Source of the DNA: Armatimonadota bacterium | Lineage (GTDB): Bacteria; Armatimonadota; Fimbriimonadia; Fimbriimonadales; Fimbriimonadaceae | Direction: 5' to 3' | Assembly: GCA_027451905.1 (NCBI GenBank) | Contig: DAIDHV010000012.1 | Location: 1-41,078, forward strand | Length of the DNA stretch: 41,078 bases | Shown here: piece by piece, positions 1 through 6,831 of the stretch | Layout: each line of letters begins with the position of its first letter | Position numbering within the stretch: position 1 is the stretch's first letter | The notes under the pieces: model-generated | What the model saw: only the letters and a program-made list of their open reading frames with translations | Told to the model about the DNA's origin: nothing | Databases searched by the model: none | Made by a program: the position numbers and the translations under genes

Positions 1-137
1 GTGACCAGGCAGGGCCTCTCTTTTCAATCCAAATGAAGGAAAATTTAGCGGGCGGGCGGAGGTGCTAACTGGTTTTTGGCAGATGCGGCCCCCCTCATTG
101 ACCTTCACTACGTTAATAGCTACTACCTACCATGAAA
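1..137 (+). repeat. Leader repeat, copy 1 (period 970 bp)
   Basis: This block recurs without any indel at 971-1107, shifted by exactly 970 bp. I count 7 mismatches in 137 positions, about 95% identity. It ends at the ATG of the first paralogous gene (132), and similarity stops abruptly just after the ATG. It contains TTAGC (45-49) and GCTAA (64-68) flanking a G-rich loop with four G runs, which could form a stem or a two-tier G-quadruplex. It probably holds promoter and leader functions, but I see no clear -35/-10 pair. The copy begins at the window edge, so it may extend further left. Confidence 0.85.
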
Positions 138-962
138 AAACGAAAGGAAAAGTACCCATTTGATTGGTTAAAAATTATCACCGCTGGGGTATTGGGCTGT
201 ACCATCATCGCCTCCTGCGGTCCGATTCGGCACTTAGCTGGACTTGAAGGGGGATGGTCATCACCGTGGAGAATCAGTGGAGAAACTATCAATCCACGAC
301 CCTATCCTGACTGTGAAATTGCCGGAACTTATTATAACTACGGCGAAAGACCAAATAAACTCTACAAGAAAGTCTATGGTCAATGCGGATATGTACAAGA
401 TTGTATCGTCAACCTTGGTAACCCAAACATTGCCGAGCTCTTGAATAATTGGGATGCAGAAACTGCCAACATACCCGCCGGATGGAAGACCCACAATGGG
501 CCAGGCGTCAGGCATAATTGGGTATCAAACCAGCTCCATGTAACCGGCTTTTGGCACGTTTGCTCAAGGCACTTCTACGAGCCGATTGTAGTCGCAGTTG
601 TACCGCCGGGAGAAAAAATTAGGGTCCCCGGTCCGCTACAAAGAGAATGCTTGGACCTTGATTTTATTTTCCAGGGCACGCAGCAAGAGGAAGATTGGCA
701 GCTTACCGGTGCACTCCCGCAAGCCCTGTATTTGCCCCTCAAGCATTTACTCTCAACCTGCGCTCTGCAATCGCCGATCCCCGGTCACCGGGAGCGACTA
801 GTAATTCCCGTTATCGTTGGCAAGGATGCTCAGGGCAAAGACATGATCGTTATGAAGCCGCTTATCACCAAGGTTATCAATGATGATGGGCAACGCGTTC
901 AGGCCTTTACTGGCAACAAAAAGGAAGATCAATACTTTGATAAAAAATTCAACTCACCGTGA
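132..962 (+). CDS. Tandem-paralogue putative lipoprotein, copy 1, unknown function
   Basis: I do not recognise this 276-residue protein. The N-terminus has a basic stretch (KKRKEK) followed by a hydrophobic helix ending at cysteines C23 and C29. IASC at C29 fits a lipobox, so export and lipid anchoring are likely. The rest is soluble, with scattered cysteines and a WHVC motif. The last 53 residues (from VIPVIVGKDA to FDKKFNSP) are nearly the same as in the gene that follows, and the middle is diverged with only short shared islands (a W-D-x-E-T motif, WHVC, the segment around PLKHLLSTCA). The ATG lies exactly at the end of the duplicated leader and has no evident Shine-Dalgarno site. The two genes clearly arose by tandem duplication. 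No function can be assigned. Confidence 0.8.
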   Translation: MKKRKEKYPFDWLKIITAGVLGCTIIASCGPIRHLAGLEGGWSSPWRISGETINPRPYPDCEIAGTYYNYGERPNKLYKKVYGQCGYVQDCIVNLGNPNIAELLNNWDAETANIPAGWKTHNGPGVRHNWVSNQLHVTGFWHVCSRHFYEPIVVAVVPPGEKIRVPGPLQRECLDLDFIFQGTQQEEDWQLTGALPQALYLPLKHLLSTCALQSPIPGHRERLVIPVIVGKDAQGKDMIVMKPLITKVINDDGQRVQAFTGNKKEDQYFDKKFNSP

Positions 963-970
963 TCAGCATT

Positions 971-1107
971 GTGACCAGGCAGGGCCTCTCTTTTCAGTCC
1001 AAATGAAGGAAAATTTAGCGGGCGGGCGGAGGTGCTAACTGGTTTTTAGCAGATGCGTCCCCCCTCATTGACCTTAACTACGTTAACAGCTACTACTTGC
1101 CATGAAA
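971..1107 (+). repeat. Leader repeat, copy 2
   Basis: This is the second copy of the leader at 1-137, in the same orientation, starting 8 bases after the stop codon of the first paralogue. The seven substitutions lie at copy-1 positions 27, 78, 88, 108, 117, 127 and 129. The ATG at 1102 is the positional equivalent of the copy-1 start at 132, but here it opens a different, short frame. Confidence 0.85.
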
Positions 1108-1233
1108 CCGACAGTATCAAGAAGATTACAGAAGATAATTACCACTAGGGTGAAGCCGCCTACCTGTCAAGTTTCTGGTATTTTTCTACGAAGAGGTGGT
1201 CGTTATCGGTGTTTCCTTCGAGTCCAAATGTAG
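1102..1233 (+). other. Short displaced frame at the conserved leader ATG
   Basis: The ATG equivalent to the first paralogue's start opens a 43-codon frame rich in Arg and Lys that stops at 1231-1233. It is out of frame with the downstream paralogue, whose frame begins at a GTG at 1209. It may be a frameshifted remnant of the original N-terminus or a short upstream peptide. The sequence alone cannot separate these. Confidence 0.3.
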
Positions 1234-2018
1234 CAATCAGTGTGGTCAGTTCAGTGAATAACAGAAATAGAATCTATTATGTTGGTCTAGGTGCCTTTAC
1301 GATTATTGTGTCAGTGGCTTGGTTAATACATGGTCGACCATCGCCATGGACATTCAACACGAGGACCAGTTCGGTAGGTGGGCGCATGGACGGCGGGGGC
1401 ATTTATGAATATATGAAGGGACCGAACGGTGCCTTAACTAGTCAGCGCTCAGTATATTTTGGGTTTGTGAACTTGTCACCTAGCACCATCGCTCAAAAGT
1501 TAAGGGAATGGGACGAAGAGACATCCTCGGTCCCGAGGGGGGCGGGTTGTCTATTGGATAAGCACGGTAATTCATTTTGGGAGTTTCATCCAGAACTTGC
1601 CCAAGGTTTATGGCACGTTTGCGCTACCCTAGAGGGTCAAGCACCGATTGCTCTGGCTTCGCAGTTGGGTCACCCGTCGCCTGACCGAACCTTGCCAGAA
1701 TACCTGGACTTTAGTATCCACTATCCCCATGAGGAAAAGGAAGTTTGGCAACTCAACGGTCCACTTCAAGGTGCCCTGTACATTCCACTAAAGCACTTTC
1801 TCTCAACCTGCGCTATTTACCCTAACCCGAACCATCCGGACATTCGGCCGCGGCTAGATATCCCCGTTATCGTTGGCAAGGATGCTGAAGGCAAAGATAT
1901 TATTGTCATGAAACCGTTGATAACCAAGGTTGTTAATGATGATGGTGACCCCGTTCAAGTCTCCACTGGCAACAAAAAGGAGGACCAATACTTTGATAAA
2001 AAGTTCAACTCGCCTTAA
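1209..2018 (+). CDS. Tandem-paralogue anchored protein, copy 2, unknown function
   Basis: This 269-residue paralogue of the preceding gene has no known family that I recognise. Its first in-frame start is the GTG at 1209, with a GAGG-type sequence about 12 nt upstream. A hydrophobic segment at about residues 23-40 replaces the lipobox of copy 1, so it is probably a signal anchor or uncleaved signal peptide rather than a lipoprotein. Shared features with copy 1 are a W-D-E-E-T motif, WHVC, the segment around YIPLKHFLSTCA, and the C-terminal 53 residues (GKDAEGKD to FDKKFNSP). The leader-associated ATG (1102) is out of frame, so the N-terminus seems to have been rebuilt or frameshifted since the duplication. 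Confidence 0.75.
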   Translation: MFPSSPNVAISVVSSVNNRNRIYYVGLGAFTIIVSVAWLIHGRPSPWTFNTRTSSVGGRMDGGGIYEYMKGPNGALTSQRSVYFGFVNLSPSTIAQKLREWDEETSSVPRGAGCLLDKHGNSFWEFHPELAQGLWHVCATLEGQAPIALASQLGHPSPDRTLPEYLDFSIHYPHEEKEVWQLNGPLQGALYIPLKHFLSTCAIYPNPNHPDIRPRLDIPVIVGKDAEGKDIIVMKPLITKVVNDDGDPVQVSTGNKKEDQYFDKKFNSP

Positions 2019-2106
2019 GGCAGTGTAGGATCTGCGGCTTCGGTCCTCTCATTGCAAAATCCCCCTTTCCTAAAATGCAGATTTGAGGTGACGGTAGCCC
2101 TTAGGC

Positions 2107-2160
2107 AGATTTTCCCCAGCCGATCCCGATAACTCGGGACCTCCTTCCCCAGCTGTCATG
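2107..2160 (+). repeat. Dispersed non-coding repeat A, copy 1
   Basis: The segment runs from GATTTTCCCC through an ACTCGGGACCTCCTTCCCC core. A diverged copy in the same orientation lies at 2562-2612 (GATTTCCCC, then AGTCGGGACCACCTTCCCC). Stops in all frames and C/G-rich palindromic character suggest a non-coding dispersed element, not a gene. Confidence 0.55.
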
Positions 2161-2238
2161 TATTGTCGCCAAACACTTTTTGGGGAGGTGCTAGGGGTGG
2201 GGAAAGCGAGCGCGAACCGCGTCGAATTTGCTACAGTA

Positions 2239-2286
2239 TCCACCACCCCGCCCTGCGGGCACCCCTCCGCAGGAGGGGAATTGTGG
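2239..2286 (-). repeat. Palindromic repeat B, inverted copy 1
   Basis: This contains CCACCCCGCCCTGCGGGC and CCCCTCCGCAGGAGGGG, two small hairpins in a row. Its reverse complement matches the element at 2471-2523 (AATTCCCCTCC, GGAGGGGTGG, CGGGGTGGT). The two copies face each other across about 185 bp. It resembles the REP-like palindromes found between genes in many bacteria; that comparison rests on general familiarity. Confidence 0.55.
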
Positions 2287-2352
2287 AAGATGCCATGAGC
2301 CATCAGATTAGAAATACATCAAAGTTGTCGAAGAAATCGATTGGGTCGATAA

Positions 2353-2427
2353 AGAATCCGTGCTTACGCGAGCCTAGCAAAGGAAAGACTCGGATACCTC
2401 AGCCCCGAAGAATTCGAGGCGAGGTAA
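2353..2427 (+). pseudogene. Remnant of an IS3-family transposase (OrfB C-terminus)
   Basis: A short open stretch ends in RLGYLSPEEFEAR followed by a stop codon. The pattern LGY-x-SP-x-EFE just before the stop is the hallmark of the C-terminus of IS3-family integrase-type transposases, where it follows an NRxRxHSAL segment. Here the upstream part of the integrase core is absent and the frame closes 12 codons before the motif. I see no terminal inverted repeats. It is surrounded by palindromic repeats, so this is most likely a decayed insertion. The match is short and could be chance. Confidence 0.45.
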
Positions 2428-2470
2428 TCCTCATGAAGGTGTACAGCAATTTTGCCGCAGTTCAAGTTCA

Positions 2471-2523
2471 CCAAAATTCCCCTCCCGTGGAGGGGTGGCG
2501 ACGAAGTCGACGGGGTGGTTTGT
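2471..2523 (+). repeat. Palindromic repeat B, copy 2
   Basis: This is the counterpart of 2239-2286 in opposite orientation, with a CCCCTCCCGTGGAGGGG hairpin followed by CGACGAAGTCG and CGGGGTGG. It lies about 45 bp after the transposase remnant. Confidence 0.55.
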
Positions 2524-2561
2524 TCCAGGGCAAAAAAGTGCATCGTCGGCAAACGCAATGA

Positions 2562-2625
2562 TGATTTCCCCATCCGGCACCGACAAGTCGGGACCACCTT
2601 CCCCAATTATCATTGGGGAAGGAAC
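2562..2625 (+). repeat. Dispersed non-coding repeat A, copy 2
   Basis: This is a direct, diverged copy of 2107-2160. It continues into a strong hairpin, CCTTCCCCAAT / ATTGGGGAAGG (2598-2622). No coding sequence is supported. Together with repeat B it makes 2019-2701 a repeat-only interval apart from the transposase remnant. Confidence 0.5.
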
Positions 2626-2701
2626 CGCGCATTTTTCCGATCCGAACCCGTTAATACAGCACCTCCTTACCCAACCGAGTTAGGGACGGAAGGCTTGAAG
2701 C

Positions 2702-2725
2702 TTTCCTATTAAGTAAGCTAGGAAA
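2702..2725 (+). promoter_or_regulatory. Hairpin covering the ribosome binding site of the DinB-like gene
   Basis: TTTCCTA (2702-2708) and TAGGAAA (2719-2725) form a perfect 7-bp stem with a 10-nt loop. The right arm contains the AGGA Shine-Dalgarno core (2720-2723), and the ATG follows at 2726. If it forms in the mRNA, it would hide the ribosome binding site. Confidence 0.4.
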
Positions 2726-3235
2726 ATGGCTACCCACCGAGCAATTGACGATCTCATTTCTGAAGCGGACAATCACTGCTCTCGTTTTGCAGATCAGCTG
2801 TTGCACACCTTTAGCTTTGTGCCGGATGAGAAGCTCCACTGGACTCCAAGCCCATCGGCAAGAAGCGCTCTGCATATTGTTGCCCATTGCGGAGTTGCCA
2901 ACACAATGATCTGCCGCAGATTGCGCAATCAGCCAGAAGAGGCAACAACTCGAGAAGAAATGATGGCAAAGGCAAAAAAGCGCATTGAGGCGATCAAAAC
3001 CCGACAGCAGGCGGTTGAATTATTGCAACAATCTGTTGAAGAAGTTAAGGAATCTTTGCGCACTTTAACCCAAGACTCACTCGATATCATTCCTCAAAAT
3101 CCGATTCGCCCCTTGCCGATGTTGTTCTGGATGTTTCAACCTGGCAACCACATGATGGGTCACGCCTACCAAATTGACTATCTAGAAACGATCTGGGGCG
3201 ATATGGAATTTAGGGTCGCCCCGCCAAAGTCCTAA
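2726..3235 (+). CDS. DinB-like metal-binding four-helix protein
   Basis: This 169-residue protein has the outline of the DinB/YfiT superfamily: four long helices and three metal-ligand histidines. Candidates are H50 or H54 in LHIVAHC and the pair in the C-terminal segment NHMMGHAYQIDYLETIWGD, which matches the family's H-x3-H-x-x-QI-x-YL pattern. Family members are thiol-dependent transferases or have unknown function, so no substrate is assigned. The ATG at 2726 has AGGA directly upstream. The gene stands alone between the repeat patch and the GH38 gene, 39 bp away. Confidence 0.8.
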   Translation: MATHRAIDDLISEADNHCSRFADQLLHTFSFVPDEKLHWTPSPSARSALHIVAHCGVANTMICRRLRNQPEEATTREEMMAKAKKRIEAIKTRQQAVELLQQSVEEVKESLRTLTQDSLDIIPQNPIRPLPMLFWMFQPGNHMMGHAYQIDYLETIWGDMEFRVAPPKS

Positions 3236-3247
3236 GGTAAGCCAATG

Positions 3248-3253
3248 TATAAT
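3248..3253 (+). promoter_or_regulatory. Candidate -10 box of the GH38 gene
   Basis: A perfect TATAAT lies 21-36 nt upstream of the possible starts of the GH38 gene. No good -35 hexamer is visible at 16-18 bp spacing, so this rests on the -10 alone. Confidence 0.4.
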
Positions 3254-3274
3254 AGGGCGGCAAATCCTTAGGAC

Positions 3275-6200
3275 GTGCAAGTTAGGCGTATGATATTAGC
3301 GGCACTTTTTTTATCACTCGGTACAAGGATGGTGCCAGCCCATTCCAATCAAAGTGTGCTTTGGAAAGTTGGGGGTAGCCGTCATCACCTGGGATTATCA
3401 CCCTCGGGCTACCTTCAATTTAAATCAGGAGGGTTTTATATGGATGGAATCAGTGATTCAACCTCGATCCCCTATGTATTGCCTGGCCCTGCCGACTCCT
3501 GGGCTGGATCAAAACCTCATACCGATCGGTTTGTGTTTGGGCTTGCTCACCCAAAAGATCAAGAAAATTACCTCTTAGATCTAAAGTTTAAAGACGGGCA
3601 AGATGCAATTCCACCGGTCATTGGGGTCTCTGTGAATGGAAAAAGGATCACCACCATCCAAATTCCTTCAGGAGGTGGAGACCAATCTTTGAACGGTGAC
3701 TTTAGCAAGGCTCACCCTTTTGAAAAACTTATTGGACTTCCAGGCTCTGTCTTTACCCCTGGAAACAACACTATTGAATTGAATTCGGTTTCTGGTAGCT
3801 GGGTCATTCTTAAGTCCATCACCTTTTGGGGCCCCTCAGACGAAAAAGCGAAACTGCTTCCAGGCATTGTTGTTGGCCCAGTGACTTCGCCCCAATATGT
3901 ATTCAACACGTCCCAGGGTCCAAGGCAGCCGCTTGAGGTTCAGTTCAAGAACATAGGACCCAGCCTAAACGCAACCTTAAACCTAGAAGTTGCAGGCCAA
4001 AAAATGGAGCCTCAAATGGCGGTTATCACCCCTGGAATATCTTCAGTGCAGTTGCTGATTCCTTGGCAGCACAAAAATTCCAACGCGGTTCTAAGGTGCC
4101 AAACGACTCACTCAGTTTTGGTGATGAATTTCCGTGTTCATAAAGTTGGTCGATGGACCATTGCCTTATTCCCCCATGCCCATCTTGATGTTGGCTATAC
4201 CAATACTCAGGCGCAAGTCAGCCAAATCCATCGCAGAAATCTTTTGCTGGCAATGAAACTGCGCAAGGAGTATCAAGATAATCCCACGGGGTCTCGATAC
4301 CACTACAATTTTGAAGGCACTTGGGTTTTGCAGCAGGCCCTCAGCTTAGATACTCCTGCCCAGATTGCAGAGATCAAGAAAGGCTTGCAATCTGGGATTT
4401 TGGAGTGCAGCGCGGCAGAGGCAAATGAACTTACTGGGTTGATGAATGACGAAGAAATGATGGCCAGTTATAGGCTTGGCATTTTGACCGGTCAGAATTT
4501 TGGAGTCCATTTTGGAGTTGCCACCCAAACCGACGTTCCAGGCGTCACTTGGGGAGATGTCACCGCGTTGCATGCGGCAGGGATCAAGGCGCTGATTTTG
4601 ATGCCAAACCCCTCCGATCGCCTTGGTGACGTCAACCGAGTGTGGAGAGACAAGCCCTTCTGGTGGCAATCGGAAGATGGCAAGGATAAAATCTTAGTTT
4701 GGCAGACCGTCACCTATGGAATGGCCCATGGAATACGGCCCTGGGATGGCGAGCGTGACCACATTTTTACAACAAAAACGCCGACCAAGCGGTTTATTGG
4801 CAGCTACATTTTGCCTCGCCTTCAGCAATTGGCAGCCCAAAACTACCCGTACCGGCTGATTGGCATCCCTTGGAGCGATACCGATAATTCCCCGGTTGAT
4901 GGAGACGTACCGATTGCGGCAGAAGCTTGGAACAAGAAGTACGCATCGCCAAAAGTAGAGGTGACAACCTGGCAACGAGCCGTCAAAAAGATGATTGCCG
5001 AATACGGGAAGAAGCTGCCGATTGTGCGGGGAGATTACACCCCCTATTGGGAAGACGGAGCTGGGTCCACCGCCAAGCAAACGGCTATGAATCGAGCCTC
5101 TGCCAACCGGCTCATGGAGGCAGAAGCCGTCTTCGCAATGAGGAAATCTCACCACTTTCCTGCCAATCATTTTATGCAAGCTTGGCAAAATATCGTACTT
5201 TTTTCTGAACACACATGGGGCGCCTATAACAGCATCTCAGACCCCAATAGCCCCTTTGTGAAGGAGCTGTGGCGGGTCAAAAAGCAGTTTGCGGTCCAGG
5301 GTTCACTACAATCCCAGAAGATGCTTGATTTGGCATTGCAGGGTTATACAGAGCAGGCAAGCCACTTGCACCAAGTTGTGATTTTGAATCCAACCGGATG
5401 GAAAAGGTCGGGAGTTGTCACCCTTCCTGCCTCTTTGAGTCGGGGTATGCGCTCTGCTAAATTATTAAATTCAAAGAAGCAGGTGCCTTCTGCTGTGACC
5501 GCAGATGACAGGTTACAGCTTGATGTTCACAATGTTCCTAGTTTTGGTGGAATCACAGTTGTGTTATCACCAACACCGGCACAGACCGGGCTTCGCTCTT
5601 CTTCGAGAGGTCAAAAAGGGGGATTGATTCTTGAAAACCACTGGATTCGTGTGCGTTTTAGCCATGTAACGGGGCAACTTGTATCCTTTTATGATAAGTC
5701 CCGCCACAAGGAGATGGCAAACCTTCATGGACCTCGAATTGGAGAAATGGTATATCAGCTTGGCAGTTCCATCATTCCGTTCCAAGCCAAGAGTTGGGCG
5801 CATACTACTCAGCGGCTGAACTTTGGCTTCCGCAAAGAAATTGTGTTTTCTGGGCAGGCGCCGGGCTGCAAACAGTTAAGGATTCTCTATAGTCTTGATA
5901 CAAACTCTCCCACCCTTCATGTGACATACCTCCTCAATAAAGAGGCTGTTTTGCAAAAGGAAGCTGTTCATATCGCTTTTCCGTTTTCGATACCAAACGG
6001 CAAGATGAGGGTGGATTTACCGTGGAGTGTGGTAACTCCAGAAGAGCAGCAAATTGCAGCCGCCAACCGCAATTGGATGACGACAAATCGTTTTGTTGAT
6101 ATTTCTAACCAAAAATATGGTGTTTGCGTAACAAGTTTAGATGCGCCTCTTATTGAAGTTGGAGGTATGACTGCCACAATGCTGGGGGGTGGATATCAGT

Positions 6201-6718
6201 CCAAGGATTGGATTCATCACCTAAAGCCCAGTCAAACCTTTTATAGCTGGGCTCTCAACAACATTTGGTACACCAACTATAAGGCGGAGCAATCTGGCTG
6301 GCTAAAGTTTCGCTATGACGTCACGGTGCATGGCCCCTATAACGGAGACCAAAGTTTTCGGGATGGGGTTGACCAATTTGAGCCTCTGGTCGTGATGCCG
6401 TTCACTCGAAATTGGACCCATTCCAAGTTGAATAGCCTCTTAAGGCTCCAAGCTCTGCAGAACGGCAAGCCGATTGCCAATCAAAACCGAGGAGCCGAGG
6501 TGGAATGCCTCAAGCCAGCCGATAGCGGTAAGGGATACATCGTGCGTCTTTGGGGTGCTTCCGGCAAAACAAGCGAAGTGAAGCTGATTTGGCGTAGTAA
6601 AGTTAAATTTTACCAATCAAACTTAACTGAATCGGCTGGTAAACCTTTCCCTCATGGCATTGTCAGGGTGCCAGGCTATGGCGAGGTAACGATTCTTGTT
6701 CTGCCCTCACAAAAGTAA
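3275..6718 (+). CDS. Secreted glycoside hydrolase family 38 (alpha-mannosidase-like) with N-terminal carbohydrate-binding-like domain
   Basis: This 1147-residue exported enzyme likely hydrolyses alpha-mannosidic linkages outside the cytoplasm. Numbering from the GTG at 3275, residues 6-23 form a signal peptide. About residues 30-190 resemble the C-terminal beta-sandwich of family 4 polysaccharide lyases (GNNTIELNS, GSWVILKSITFWGP). The catalytic domain begins at about 290. H301-A-H303-L-D305 fits the GH38 zinc-binding HxHxD motif, D420 in QTDVPG fits the catalytic nucleophile position, and H646 in EHTWGA is a probable further zinc ligand. The rest is the usual long beta-rich C-terminal region. 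The ATG at 3290 is an equally possible start and gives a cleaner signal peptide. The gene is monocistronic and ends facing the GH16 gene. Substrate specificity is uncertain, because this subfamily is far from characterised mannosidases. Confidence 0.8.
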   Translation: MQVRRMILAALFLSLGTRMVPAHSNQSVLWKVGGSRHHLGLSPSGYLQFKSGGFYMDGISDSTSIPYVLPGPADSWAGSKPHTDRFVFGLAHPKDQENYLLDLKFKDGQDAIPPVIGVSVNGKRITTIQIPSGGGDQSLNGDFSKAHPFEKLIGLPGSVFTPGNNTIELNSVSGSWVILKSITFWGPSDEKAKLLPGIVVGPVTSPQYVFNTSQGPRQPLEVQFKNIGPSLNATLNLEVAGQKMEPQMAVITPGISSVQLLIPWQHKNSNAVLRCQTTHSVLVMNFRVHKVGRWTIALFPHAHLDVGYTNTQAQVSQIHRRNLLLAMKLRKEYQDNPTGSRYHYNFEGTWVLQQALSLDTPAQIAEIKKGLQSGILECSAAEANELTGLMNDEEMMASYRLGILTGQNFGVHFGVATQTDVPGVTWGDVTALHAAGIKALILMPNPSDRLGDVNRVWRDKPFWWQSEDGKDKILVWQTVTYGMAHGIRPWDGERDHIFTTKTPTKRFIGSYILPRLQQLAAQNYPYRLIGIPWSDTDNSPVDGDVPIAAEAWNKKYASPKVEVTTWQRAVKKMIAEYGKKLPIVRGDYTPYWEDGAGSTAKQTAMNRASANRLMEAEAVFAMRKSHHFPANHFMQAWQNIVLFSEHTWGAYNSISDPNSPFVKELWRVKKQFAVQGSLQSQKMLDLALQGYTEQASHLHQVVILNPTGWKRSGVVTLPASLSRGMRSAKLLNSKKQVPSAVTADDRLQLDVHNVPSFGGITVVLSPTPAQTGLRSSSRGQKGGLILENHWIRVRFSHVTGQLVSFYDKSRHKEMANLHGPRIGEMVYQLGSSIIPFQAKSWAHTTQRLNFGFRKEIVFSGQAPGCKQLRILYSLDTNSPTLHVTYLLNKEAVLQKEAVHIAFPFSIPNGKMRVDLPWSVVTPEEQQIAAANRNWMTTNRFVDISNQKYGVCVTSLDAPLIEVGGMTATMLGGGYQSKDWIHHLKPSQTFYSWALNNIWYTNYKAEQSGWLKFRYDVTVHGPYNGDQSFRDGVDQFEPLVVMPFTRNWTHSKLNSLLRLQALQNGKPIANQNRGAEVECLKPADSGKGYIVRLWGASGKTSEVKLIWRSKVKFYQSNLTESAGKPFPHGIVRVPGYGEVTILVLPSQK

Positions 6719-6752
6719 GTAGTGATCAAGAATGGCACCTCCCTGTATTTAA

Positions 6753-6789
6753 GATTTCTTGCACTTTAGAGGCTAAAGTGCAAGAAATC
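6753..6789. terminator. Bidirectional terminator-like hairpin
   Basis: A perfect 16-bp stem (6753-6768 with 6774-6789) with a 5-nt loop lies between the convergent GH38 and GH16 genes. It has no long T tract on either side, but the stability and the position favour termination in both directions. Confidence 0.65.
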
Positions 6790-6795
6790 CAGAGA

Positions 6796-6826
6796 GCCGG
6801 GGCAAGGAAGACATTCCATGCCCGGC
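6796..6826 (-). terminator. Hairpin after the GH16 gene
   Basis: GCCGGGGCA (6796-6804) pairs with TGCCCGGC (6819-6826) with one bulged base, just 6 nt past the GH16 stop codon on the minus strand. A similar hairpin follows the upstream PEP-CTERM gene (7793-7822). Confidence 0.45.
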
Positions 6827-6831
6827 AACGG

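Noticed and set aside
552-1622. TGGCACGTTTGC at 552 and 1611 as sigma-54 (-24/-12) promoters
   Set aside because: The spacing between GG and GC is too short, and both lie in conserved codons of the paralogues (the WHVC motif).
2163-2561. A 132-codon open frame on the plus strand, and a 77-codon one on the minus strand at 2070-2303
   Set aside because: They translate the palindromic repeats (text such as NSPPVEGWRRSRRGG), have no domain or ribosome binding site, and overlap the transposase remnant in other frames.
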